From NCBI GenBank assembly GCA_019693395.1, contig JAAMXP010002990.1, positions 1 to 21,177 of the forward strand: a DNA stretch of 21,177 nt. The letters run 5' to 3'. Every line of letters begins with the position of its first letter. The first letter of the stretch is position 1. The DNA is from Ettlia oleoabundans (taxonomy: Eukaryota; Chlorophyta; Chlorophyceae; Chlamydomonadales). A model generated the notes under the pieces. It did no database searches. It saw only the letters and a list, made by a program, of their open reading frames with translations, and was not told where the DNA came from. Shown one piece after another: positions 13,468 to 21,177 of this stretch. The translations under genes were made by a program, and so were the position numbers.

Positions 13468-13646
13468 ATTATTCAATAAAGCTGACGTAAGAATTTTTAT
13501 TCTTTGGCATCATTCGTTTTCCTGAATGCGTTTTTATTTGCCTACCAACTGCTAATCTTACCCCCCTTACTTTTGGTCAAACCAGCTGCCTTCGTGCTCA
13601 ACATCTGTTTTGCAACCAGCCCACAGGTGGGACAAGGGCACCAGTT

Positions 13647-13651
13647 TTACA
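13647..13651 (-). terminator. Candidate TGTAA polyadenylation signal of the HIG1-domain gene
   Basis: TTACA on + is TGTAA on -, about 320 bases after the HIG1 gene stop at 13968. Confidence 0.4.
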
Positions 13652-13967
13652 CAGATTGCAGAGTCTGTGCGCCAAACAATTCTACACATCTATAAAGTAG
13701 CAGCGAAACATGACTAGGCAGTGCTGTAAACCAAACCAATTGTTGTGGCTCACACGGTTGCAAGAGCGATAGAAAGAAGAGCAGTCAGCACGGTGAGATA
13801 GCAGGAGGCGTGTGTGTGCATGAGTACAGCTGGAACGAATGAGATCAGGCATCATATACACGATAAAGTCAGGCTTATAAGCAAGGTAATAGGGGAGCCC
13901 GCCAGCATCGCTGCCGCTGATGAGCTGACCACCGCGGGGCTGCGCCAATTTGAGAGGGAAATGCAGA

Positions 13968-14572
13968 TCAAAAGCCGTATTTGTCTTTCTTCTGTGGCCC
14001 GTTTTGAGATGTGCTGTACATCTCAACTCCCGCCACAACCCCAAGTGCCGCCAGTGTCAATGCCTGCAGAAGATAGGGTGGAGCGATGCGAGGTGTATGT
14101 GAAGCAGGGAGTTGGAAAGCCGCAGAGCTGCGCTTGATGAAGAGCACATGGGATGACAGACCTGTGCATACACACGAGAGTGAATGATTTTTAGGCTTGT
14201 GGGTATGGGCCGTGTCCACTGGTAGGCCTGCATCAAGCACCAGCAGCGAAGATGGTGATGTCCGACCGCTGCCATCAACCCAACTGCCATGTGCAAAGTC
14301 AACGGCATTGCACCACAATCATGGCGGGCTAGAAATGCGTGTGATTAACTCACGAGGCAAGTACTGATGCTCACGCCCCAAGTATACAACACCTGCAGGC
14401 ATCCATGAGAGTGGGTGTGGGACAGCAGGGTGACACGGCAGTGCAGACTAGGTGCATGGGGCACCCACTGGCAGCACTTGACGCAGCGCCAACTTGTTTT
14501 GCTTGCCGTTTTCAGTTTATTGTTGACCACAAAATCCGTCACCGATGCCAGAGTCCCAGCCTCTGACGCCAT
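13968..14572 (-). CDS. Small HIG1-domain (hypoxia-induced family) membrane protein, probably mitochondrial
   Basis: Four short coding exons, in order 14572-14507, 14392-14354, 14227-14162 and 14063-13968, join in phase 0 to give 88 residues. Land-plant hypoxia-responsive HIG1 proteins share the same order: a short N-terminus, a (E/N)xKL(R/K)T segment, a first membrane helix, an AYxW...P step, a SxxIIHxRxxAQ stretch, and a second helix starting ALTLAAL. Here these are NNKLKT (17-22), VLYTWGVSISTCLAYQW (23-39), IIHSRVYAQ and ALTLAALGVVAGVEMY (58-73), followed by a basic tail. HIG1 proteins in animals and fungi support respiratory supercomplexes in the inner mitochondrial membrane; that role here is inferred. 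Intron 1 (14506-14393) has a GC donor, ACG|GCAAGC, which the homology requires. The start ATG 14572-14570 (MASEAG) gives the family's usual N-terminal length. No exon exceeds 96 bases, so the gene is easily missed. Confidence 0.85.
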
Positions 14573-14976
14573 GTATTGTTGGCCGCGCTGCAGCACCCTT
14601 CCAGCAAGCTTGACAAAACTCCTGAGTTTGCCGGGATGACTGGCGCATAAGCACTGGGCAAGCCAAGGCTGCGTGACTGCGAGCGGGGCGTTCAACTTGT
14701 TTCCAGGCAAATGCAATGGGTATTGCAAGTCGTTTGATTATTACAGCACCTGATCTTGACTTATGCAAACATGATGCAAGGGTGCGCTGCAATCTACAAA
14801 GTCACGCGTGGCCACGTAGCTACGGGGCGCGCAAGCCCAAGGTGCAATGACGTCAGGCGTCCCTACCATATCCAACTTTAAGCTGCGTTCGTTTACAAGA
14901 TCAGTTACGCTACCAGGTCGTCACGCACGCAAACGTGACTTTAACCGAAACCGGATTACCAAGACAGTTCACAGGC
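14573..14976. promoter_or_regulatory. Shared promoter region of the HIG1 and thioesterase genes
   Basis: There are 404 bases between divergent start codons with no supportable exon. It contains a perfect TGACGTCA palindrome at 14848-14855, about 120 bases upstream of the thioesterase ATG. Confidence 0.5.
14848..14855. promoter_or_regulatory. TGACGTCA palindrome, candidate bZIP (CRE-type) site
   Basis: An exact 8-base palindrome matching the consensus bound by CREB/ATF and plant TGA-type bZIP factors, lying inside a bidirectional promoter. Being symmetrical, it could serve both genes. Function is inferred from sequence alone. Confidence 0.4.
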
Positions 14977-16689
14977 ATGGCTCCTAGCGCGCTCTCAACC
15001 AACCAAGAAAACGGACAGCTAAGCACCATTGGCAGGATCAAGTCTGCCAAGGCGCTGGCTGCGGCTGAGAAGAATGCGGCGGCAAATGGGGAGAACGGCG
15101 GCGGCAAGGCTTACGTGCAGGGCGCGAAGGGGCAGTTGGAAGATCAAGACCGCTTGATGAAGCTTGATTGGACCCAGGTGCGACTGTGGAGGTGAATACG
15201 CTTCAGGAATCTCTACAGGGGTGCATTCTGGTTGCCCGTCCTTTGCAGTATTCTGGTGTGCCGCCGGTGAACCGTTGTGCCCAACTGCTCCGCATCTCTT
15301 GTGCAGGAGCTGCTGTCCCAGCCAGACATGCAGACACTGCTGACCTGTGGCGCCATGAGCAAGCCGCCGCAACCGGGCGAGGTCAACGCAATCGACGCTG
15401 ACCACTTGGTGTGTTTAGAAGAACCGGATGCCCCTCCTGCTGTCAGTGGCAACCCTTGCATGCGCTTGTGGCAGTGGTGGCTGTTGTACAGATGTGTTGG
15501 GACATTGGCATAGGACCAGATCAGGGGCATGGCCGTCGACTATGTCTAAACCGTATGGATGGACTTCTATTTTCCACATCCTCCCTTTCGGCAACTTGGC
15601 CCCCTGCCAGCCCCCTGGTCGCCCCTCTTGTGCAGTTTCTGTCTCTTTTGAGGCAAGATCTCATTCGCGACCTGCTTTTCATGTACAACCCGAGGCATCG
15701 CACTTTCCACACGCTGTGAGTGGTTTTGCCAGCCTGACAAAGCCAGCCGGCACAGTTCAACCGCCCTGCCTGTCCCCCCCCCNCCCCCCCCCCCCCCCCC
15801 CCCGGCAGGACAGTTGTGTAGGGGATTTGTCCTCTCTGTTTCGCCCATTGCACTCGTTATGCTTGCATTCACAAGCCACTCCTCCCCCTTTTTCCTTCGT
15901 GTGCAGCATCGCCATTGGGCTGGAAGTGTGTGGGCACCCAACCATCGTTCACGGCGGCTTCACTTCTGGTGGGTGAGCCAGGCACGCTTCGGCTGCAAAC
16001 TGCCACACCATTGTTGGGGTGCATGCAGCTGATTCCTAGAACAGCCACAAGTAGGACTGCAAGCTGCCCACTAATAGCTGCATGTCTCGTTTCGCTGTTG
16101 CCATCATGCCTCTTGATGTTATGTCCCGAACGCAGCGGTTGTCACCTCCGTTATCACCTTGACCATCATTGCACACTTTTCCCTGCTGCTGCAGCCCTGA
16201 TAGATGAGACCACGGGCGGTCTTGTGTATGAGCTGAAGAAGGTTGGAGAGCTGGGGGAAGGCCCCGCCTTCACAGCAAGATTGGAGGTTGACTACAAGGT
16301 TCCCATTCCCGCAAGTGCCGATGTTGTTTGTACCGCACGTGTGGAGAAGGTGGAGGGGCGCAAGGTATGTGCGCGGAGACTCTAACGCTGCTACTCCCTG
16401 CTGCCCACAGCAGCTATTGTGCAGTGTACCACTTTGGCTGGCTAAGGTGAACTGCCACCTTCTAGTTGCTGCTGTGGTTGCAAATCTGGTGGAGTGGTGG
16501 CAAAGTAGGTTTTGCCAGCCTATGCGCCTGCCTACGCCACCTATTTTCCCAAGTCAAGGTTGTGCATCATGTGCATTGCAGTGCTGGACGGTAGCAGAGG
16601 TGGCCGATCGCCCTGGCGGGACGGTCTATGCAGTAGGACGCGCCCTTTATGTCACACCCCGCAGCCATGCAGCCCAAGAAAAGAAGTGA
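14977..16689 (+). CDS. Hotdog-fold acyl-CoA thioesterase-like protein (4HBT / THEM4-like)
   Basis: Probably hydrolyses fatty acyl-CoA or a related thioester. Six exons are 14977-15177, 15307-15408, 15636-15715, 15907-15968, 16195-16364 and 16582-16689; phases agree and give 240 residues. The hotdog signature is at 139-153: PTIVHGG, then FTS, then ALIDE, with the HGG turn before the central helix as in THEM4-type enzymes. It is followed by the TARLEVDYKVPIPASADV strand region and the closing YAVGRALYVTPR strand. Residues 1-67 are Ala/Gly/Asn/Lys-rich and look disordered. I cannot call them a clear transit peptide. The basic C-terminus AAQEKK is not a peroxisomal SKL. All introns are GT-AG; intron 3 holds a poly-C tract with an unresolved base. 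No TGTAA was found before the next gene. Substrate and location are unknown. Confidence 0.85.
15774..15803 (+). repeat. Poly-C homopolymer with an N (thioesterase intron 3)
   Basis: About 30 consecutive cytosines with an unresolved base at 15783, inside the intron 15716-15906. The true length is uncertain because sequencing through such runs is unreliable. The opposite strand is poly-G. Confidence 0.9.
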
Positions 16690-17380
16690 GCAGTATCGCA
16701 GTGCTGCCCAACATGTGAATGTGCACAGTGCAGAAATATCGGGGTTCTGCCCAGCACATGGCACACACCCATGTATCTCATATCTCATCTCATCAAGGCT
16801 GTTTCGCATGTTAGCGCAAGTGCAGGTTACGTATATTGTTGATCTCGTTCTCCCTGCCTGGATGCCCAGGCTCTCATTCACTGTGCTCAGTTTCGGTCTC
16901 GCTGATCATCCAAATGTGGGCTTGTATACTGTTACCCATACCAACACCAACCCTCAAATTTCCATAATGATTTGAATTATCGCGCTTTGTCATGAAGCAA
17001 ATTTGTAGCTGCGATCTCTGTGAGTGGTTGAAAGCTGGTCTGTGTTGGCGGCAGCGGCAAGGCAGAGTGGGTAAACTTGTGGCGCCGATGGGCAAAGGGG
17101 TGCTGGAGCAGCGGATGGCGCATCCCTTGATACAACACGCGCGAAGTAGATTGTTTTCAGCAGATCCGGCAACCGTTATAGCACAACTGGCGTCCATTTG
17201 CGCTAATACAGTTTCAGTGATACTCCCTTTTTTCAACACGCACAGCATGCACGCCACGGTGAACAAAGGCAGCAACAGCTTGCGTTTATATGATCACGTA
17301 GTGTCAATCGGCGTTTACGGCCCGTTGGGCATCTACACAGGGCCAAATAATTATAGCCTGTGCTGGGACTTACTTGAAGC
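16690..17380. other. Intergenic region between the thioesterase and SGNH hydrolase genes
   Basis: A head-to-tail gap of 691 bases holding the thioesterase 3'UTR and the SGNH promoter and 5'UTR. I found no TGTAA on the + strand here. A TTTATA element lies at 17285-17290, about 90 bases before the SGNH ATG, followed by an ACGT core (TCACGTAG). An open frame of 130 codons (16992-17384) overlaps the SGNH start as ATGA but looks like chance or an upstream ORF, not a gene. Confidence 0.45.
17285..17290 (+). promoter_or_regulatory. Possible TATA-like element of the SGNH hydrolase gene
   Basis: TTTATA located about 90 bases upstream of the ATG, in a moderately GC-rich setting. Supported by position and composition only. 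Confidence 0.25.
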
Positions 17381-20300
17381 ATGAGTGCGTACCAGGACGA
17401 GCTAGCGGACCAAAAGCGAACCGTGGATGGCTCGCGTGATTCCTTCAATTTCATGGAACACCTCCCGCGATTAGGGAGTGCAAAGCGGATTAGCTGGAGC
17501 AGGCATGGGATGGCCACACCGCTGGCGGCGCTCCTTGGCTCCCTATGCACTCTGGCGCTGCTGTCAGTATCCCGCTCCAATGGGGGAATACCCTGGAGAG
17601 GTGAGCTAGCAGTTGGGCGTGTGATCGCTAACGCATGGCCTAAGAGTACTGCATTTGCTCCGTGACAGGTTTGACCTGCCACAGACAACTTTGCTGGTGA
17701 TAGCTTAGCTGCAACGACGTTGTTGTCATGAATCCTAAATCACGCAAGGCTGTCATGAATCCTACTAGGCTGTCCTTTGCTGCAGATTTTACAGTGTCGA
17801 AAGCTGCAACAAGCTTGCACAGCCAGGAGGCACAGCCAGGTCGTTGCCCTCCGCCGCTTACATGCAAGAAGTGCCCTCTCCCAGTCACCCGCCCAACGGC
17901 GAAAGAATGCCTACCTGAAAAAGCCTGCCCACCGCAGCCTAGATGCCCTCCATGCACTGCTTTTGTGGGGCGCGAGGATGCTGCCTTAAGGGCAGTGGAT
18001 GCAAAGGCGACCTCATTGGATGACTGGCCGGATCGGTTAAGGATTCCCTGGGGCTCTCTGCTCACACAGCACGAGGTGCATAGAGGGCTCGCCTATTACG
18101 GCTCTGGCACGAGGCTGCACCACGTGGCAGCTAAGCTAATGGCGGGAAAGCCAATCAAAGTGAGAAAGCAGCCTGGGGTGCAGCGCAGGTGTTCAGCCTC
18201 TTTGTGGTGTGGCGCCGTGTTGCAGTGCCGTGTTCCTTTGGCCCACCCTAACCTGTGTCACCTGCGCCCGCACATTGTGCCATGGCGGAGGTGTCGCAGC
18301 CACTGCTTGCGCAGCTTGCCTTGGCAAACTGACTTGGCTATCCGCATACCTTGAAGCTGCAATCTGATGGAAACGGGGCGTGTGGGGCCTGACCACGGAC
18401 TGACCATGCAGGTTTTCACTTTGGGTGCCAGCGTGACGCGTGGCATCGGCACTACGGACAGGCAGTACAGCTATGCTAGCCGCTTCTTTCAGTACATCAA
18501 TGCCACATTCCCTCACAGGTGTGTGGTACGTGTCTGCGATAAGCTGCCCTCCCTGATTCTGTCGCCCACTGTCGCTCGACAGTGGCATGGCCCAGGGCGT
18601 GGGGCGAACGCGTTGAGTCAACCATGGGCTCATCCCTCGTTCTCAGCATTGCTCACGAAAGCGTAACTCCATGAACTGCCTCATGAATGTTTCTTACTGT
18701 ACTCTGTCCGTCTTCCGCCAAGCAGCAAGCACACCTTCATCAACCGCGGCATTGGCGGCACCAGCTCAGCCATCTACTCTGTCTGTGCAGAGCATATGGT
18801 GCATGAGGTGTGGTCTAACAGAACAGCTCAATCCCTGTGGTGCTTCTTGCGGCAGGGCCGCCGCTGTATTGCAAGCAGCCTGTGGATATTTGGCAGCCTG
18901 CGTCGTGGACAGGATGTATTGCAATCTCGATTTTGGCTTAGGAAGACAGAAAGCTTATCCCTGGCTTCTTATTATTGCTGTCAAATCTCGTATGTTTCTG
19001 TTTAGCTGTTGCCTGTCACATTTGCTTCTGCTGCATGTTATGCCCTGGCACGTTATGCGCGTGCCAGGTTCGGCCAGCCACACCATGCCAGCTTGTGGAG
19101 CCATGCTGTGCCATGCTGTGCCGCAGGATGCTGACCTGGTGGTGCTGGAGTTTACCACTAATGACAAAAAGGATACTCCTTATTCAGAGCCACAGAGAAA
19201 GGGCTACGAGCAGCTCATTCGCAAGCTACTAAAGATGCAGGGCAGGTGCGCTGGTTGCTTATGCCATAATGTGGTTGTTGGGAACGTGTGCGTGGGGCTT
19301 GTGAGTACCTGCAGGTGTGAAAAGCGAGGCTCATATATGTGTGAGCACAGTGGTGTGCTGGAATGTGGCAGGGCCGCCTTAGCGCATGTGGACAGGGACC
19401 AGCAGTTGTCTCACACTGTGTTTATTTTGGCCATGCGTGGGTTTCTTACTGCACTTGAGCTACTTTTCGTTCATCTGCTGCACAGCCCTGCGCTCACTCT
19501 CCACGTGATCTGTCTTCTTTGGTCAACCCCTCGTCTCGCTTTTCCTGGTGATGCGCAAGGTCGCAATCGTTACCTTGCTCCGATGCTCCGGTGTTTCCTG
19601 TGCTTTGCTGCAGGCCAGCCCTCATCCAGCTGCATTTTTATGCCTGGTGGCATGCTGTGGGCGATGGCGTTGAACAGGGTGGCCTCTTCTACCACCCAGC
19701 TGCAGAGGCCCAGCTGGGGGTCTTTGCACAGGTGGCCTTGCTTCACTTCCCAGCGCAAACTGTACAGGCTGCATTTCTGCTGCATGGTGAATGGCTTCTT
19801 CTGGAGCAGCAGGGACACAGCAGGCCCATCATGTTGACCAGGCCGGCCCACAAGTTGTTGGTCCGCATTTCAATGCCGCATCATGTTTCAAACTGACAAC
19901 TTGACCCACCAGTTCGCAATCTGTCAGTGGCTGGTGGACGCTGTGCTGCTGGGCAATCGCGGTCTCTGCCACTCTCCGTGCTGCTACCCATTATCCCGCT
20001 GAGATTTGCCACCCACCCCTCTATGTTGCTTCACACAGTACTACGACTTCCCCTCTCTGTCGGTCCGCAATGCCATGTGGCACTTGATGCGAGCTCGGGT
20101 CAACCAGTTCAATGTGAGTGAGTGTGCCCGCGCCTCCGGGAATGGCATGTCAGCTGGGTTATGTCAGTATGCATCTTGTATGTATGCCTGAAACCCCGAG
20201 CACGGGCCATGGACCTTCTGCCCACCATCTTCAAGCCAGCTATCACTTGGCAGCTAGGGGCGTTCTTTGTAGGCAGACTTGCAGCATACTGGCAGACCAC

Positions 20301-21177
20301 TTGCATGCATCCAATTTATGCAGTCCACGGGCACTTGCCTTCCATGCTGCAGCCAGATGCGGCCCGGCTTGGTCCCGCCATGTCCCCGACAAATGTGTCC
20401 ATCCCTGGCGCCGAGCCAGGCAGTGAAGGAAAGTATTGGTACCGTGACAGGTGCGTAGACATCTGCCAATGCAGTTTTGCAGATTGCTGTGCAGTGGTAC
20501 TGAGCTAGAGAGCCCCGAGACAGGTGCTATATGAGCCCCAGCTGATAGTGGAGTGCCGCGGTGCTCACCTCTCAACTGACCCAACGTATTACAGTGCTGC
20601 GGCCCTCACAGCTCAACTGACCCATCGTATTACAGCCTCGTCCCCCTACCGTTCGGTCCCCTCCATGCCGCTGCAGGACGCACCCTGGGGACGAAGGCCA
20701 CGGCATGCTCGCAGAGCTGCTTGCACATGTGCTCGCCAAGGCAGTGATGGAGGTAGTAGCGCCCCGACCACAGCTGCACCTGGCACGACGGGATGCCGAC
20801 ATGTCGCCAGCTCAGGATGAAGACGGCCTCCCCCTGCCCATGATCCCAGGCAATGCCGCCACGCCCACCACGCTGTGCGCGATAGAGGTGAGTGGCATGC
20901 TGCGGCGCGTTCAGGGCAATCGAAATGGTGTGCACAGTCACTGACGCCCTCTGTGTGCCACACCATCGTGCCAAGCGCACCAACCGGGGGTTTCCAGCGT
21001 TGTGCTTAGCTGCCCTTTGCTGCTATAACCTTTTATGAATCCATCAGGAAGATTTTGAAGGCGTGGTAGTCGCGCATGGTGGTGACTTCAGCTACAAGCC
21101 CGAGAATAAAGACGGAAAGGTTTTCGTGGAGCAGAAGTGGGGCTGGTCGGCCAGCAAGCCAGGTGCTTGGCAGTGCT
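17381..21177 (+). CDS. Membrane-anchored SGNH/GDSL-type hydrolase (3' end beyond window)
   Basis: Ten exons are 17381-17600, 17786-18159, 18412-18518, 18726-18807, 19127-19245, 19614-19731, 20039-20113, 20353-20450, 20677-20887 and 21048->21177. They encode 511 residues and continue off the edge. Order: short cytosolic N-terminus, one hydrophobic segment (~45-63, type II anchor), a Cys/Pro-rich stalk with seven cysteines at 94-130, then an SGNH domain and a C-terminal extension. SGNH blocks are LGASVTRG (nucleophile S205), RGIGGTSS, EFTTND (N273) and RDRTHPGDEGH (D397, H400). The catalytic triad is complete. SGNH enzymes are esterases acting on lipids or acylated carbohydrates. With a lumenal or extracellular orientation, a cell-wall or glycan substrate is plausible but inferred. 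The extension has EDFEGVVVAHGG and QKWGWSASKPGAW. The acceptor of exon 8 is the least certain boundary. The start is the first ATG of the frame. Confidence 0.85.
20571..20635. repeat. Two-copy repeat, period 41, in an SGNH gene intron
   Basis: The 24-base unit at 20571-20594 (CTCAACTGACCCAACGTATT plus ACAG) recurs at 20612-20635 with one change. Both lie in the intron 20451-20676, ahead of the real acceptor, and each ends in a TATTACAG that resembles an acceptor. Confidence 0.8.

Larger units (their letters stand above)
13449..13967. other. Tail-to-tail 3'UTR region between the deformylase and HIG1 genes
   Basis: A T-rich stretch with no supportable exon. It holds + strand TGTAA copies at 13463-13467 and 13725-13729 and a - strand copy at 13647-13651. 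Depending on which + signal is used, the two 3'UTRs either abut or overlap by about 100 bases. Confidence 0.5.

Noticed and set aside
14345..14728. A 127-codon - strand open frame taken as one protein
   Set aside because: It contains HIG1 exons 1 and 2, the intron between them and upstream UTR. The family layout requires splicing.
14517..14792. A - strand frame whose first residues resemble a mitochondrial presequence
   Set aside because: It lacks an ATG at its start, is out of frame with the HIG1 coding exon, and the HIG1 family has no such extension.
18671..19837. A 388-codon + strand open frame
   Set aside because: It reads through SGNH introns 4 and 5 and contains the real exon 5 in frame. 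Splice signals and SGNH motifs explain the exons better, and the rest is Cys/Leu-rich nonsense.

Overview
The window is nuclear DNA from a green alga (Chlorophyta, probably Chlorophyceae). Three observations support this. The genes are densely split by short introns: 42 introns were resolved in seven genes, mostly 100-400 bases. Putative polyadenylation signals are TGTAA rather than AATAAA. The proteins align best, from memory, with plant/algal versions: the DEAD-box helicase has the plant-type SGTGKTS, the PP2A catalytic subunit has the plant-type DDRCGWG, and the small membrane protein matches the land-plant HIG1 family. Species cannot be fixed from the window.

Layout, left to right: (1) the last exon of an unrecognised + strand gene with an alanine-rich tail (86-331); (2) a complete eIF4A-III-type DEAD-box helicase on the - strand, 12 coding exons, 402 codons (5543 down to 1466); (3) a complete PP2A catalytic subunit on the + strand, 10 exons, 311 codons (5949-9358); (4) an unrecognised two-exon coiled-coil protein on the - strand, 436 codons (11763 down to 10264); (5) a complete organellar-type peptide deformylase on the + strand, 5 exons, 274 codons (11784-13448); (6) a small HIG1-domain membrane protein on the - strand, 4 exons, 88 codons (14572 down to 13968); (7) a hotdog-fold acyl-CoA thioesterase-like protein on the + strand, 6 exons, 240 codons (14977-16689); (8) the first 10 exons of a membrane-anchored SGNH/GDSL hydrolase on the + strand, running off the right edge (17381->21177).

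Strands alternate, giving three head-to-head pairs (2/3, 4/5, 6/7) and three tail-to-tail pairs (1/2, 3/4, 5/6). The head-to-head gaps are about 405, 20 and 404 bases between start codons, so bidirectional promoters are likely. No operon, mobile element, CRISPR array or defence system is visible. These are mainly housekeeping genes: mRNA quality control, phosphatase signalling, organellar N-terminal processing, respiratory-chain support and acyl metabolism.

The points most worth following are four GC-AG introns among 42, all phase 0; the 20-base head-to-head arrangement of the deformylase and coiled-coil genes, centred on a CATATG palindrome; a stop codon exposed by retention of an intron near the 3' end of the eIF4A3 gene; and the unusual architecture of the SGNH hydrolase. 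Exon boundaries were worked out by hand from splice signals, codon phase and recalled family sequences. They are self-consistent in phase but have not been checked against transcripts.
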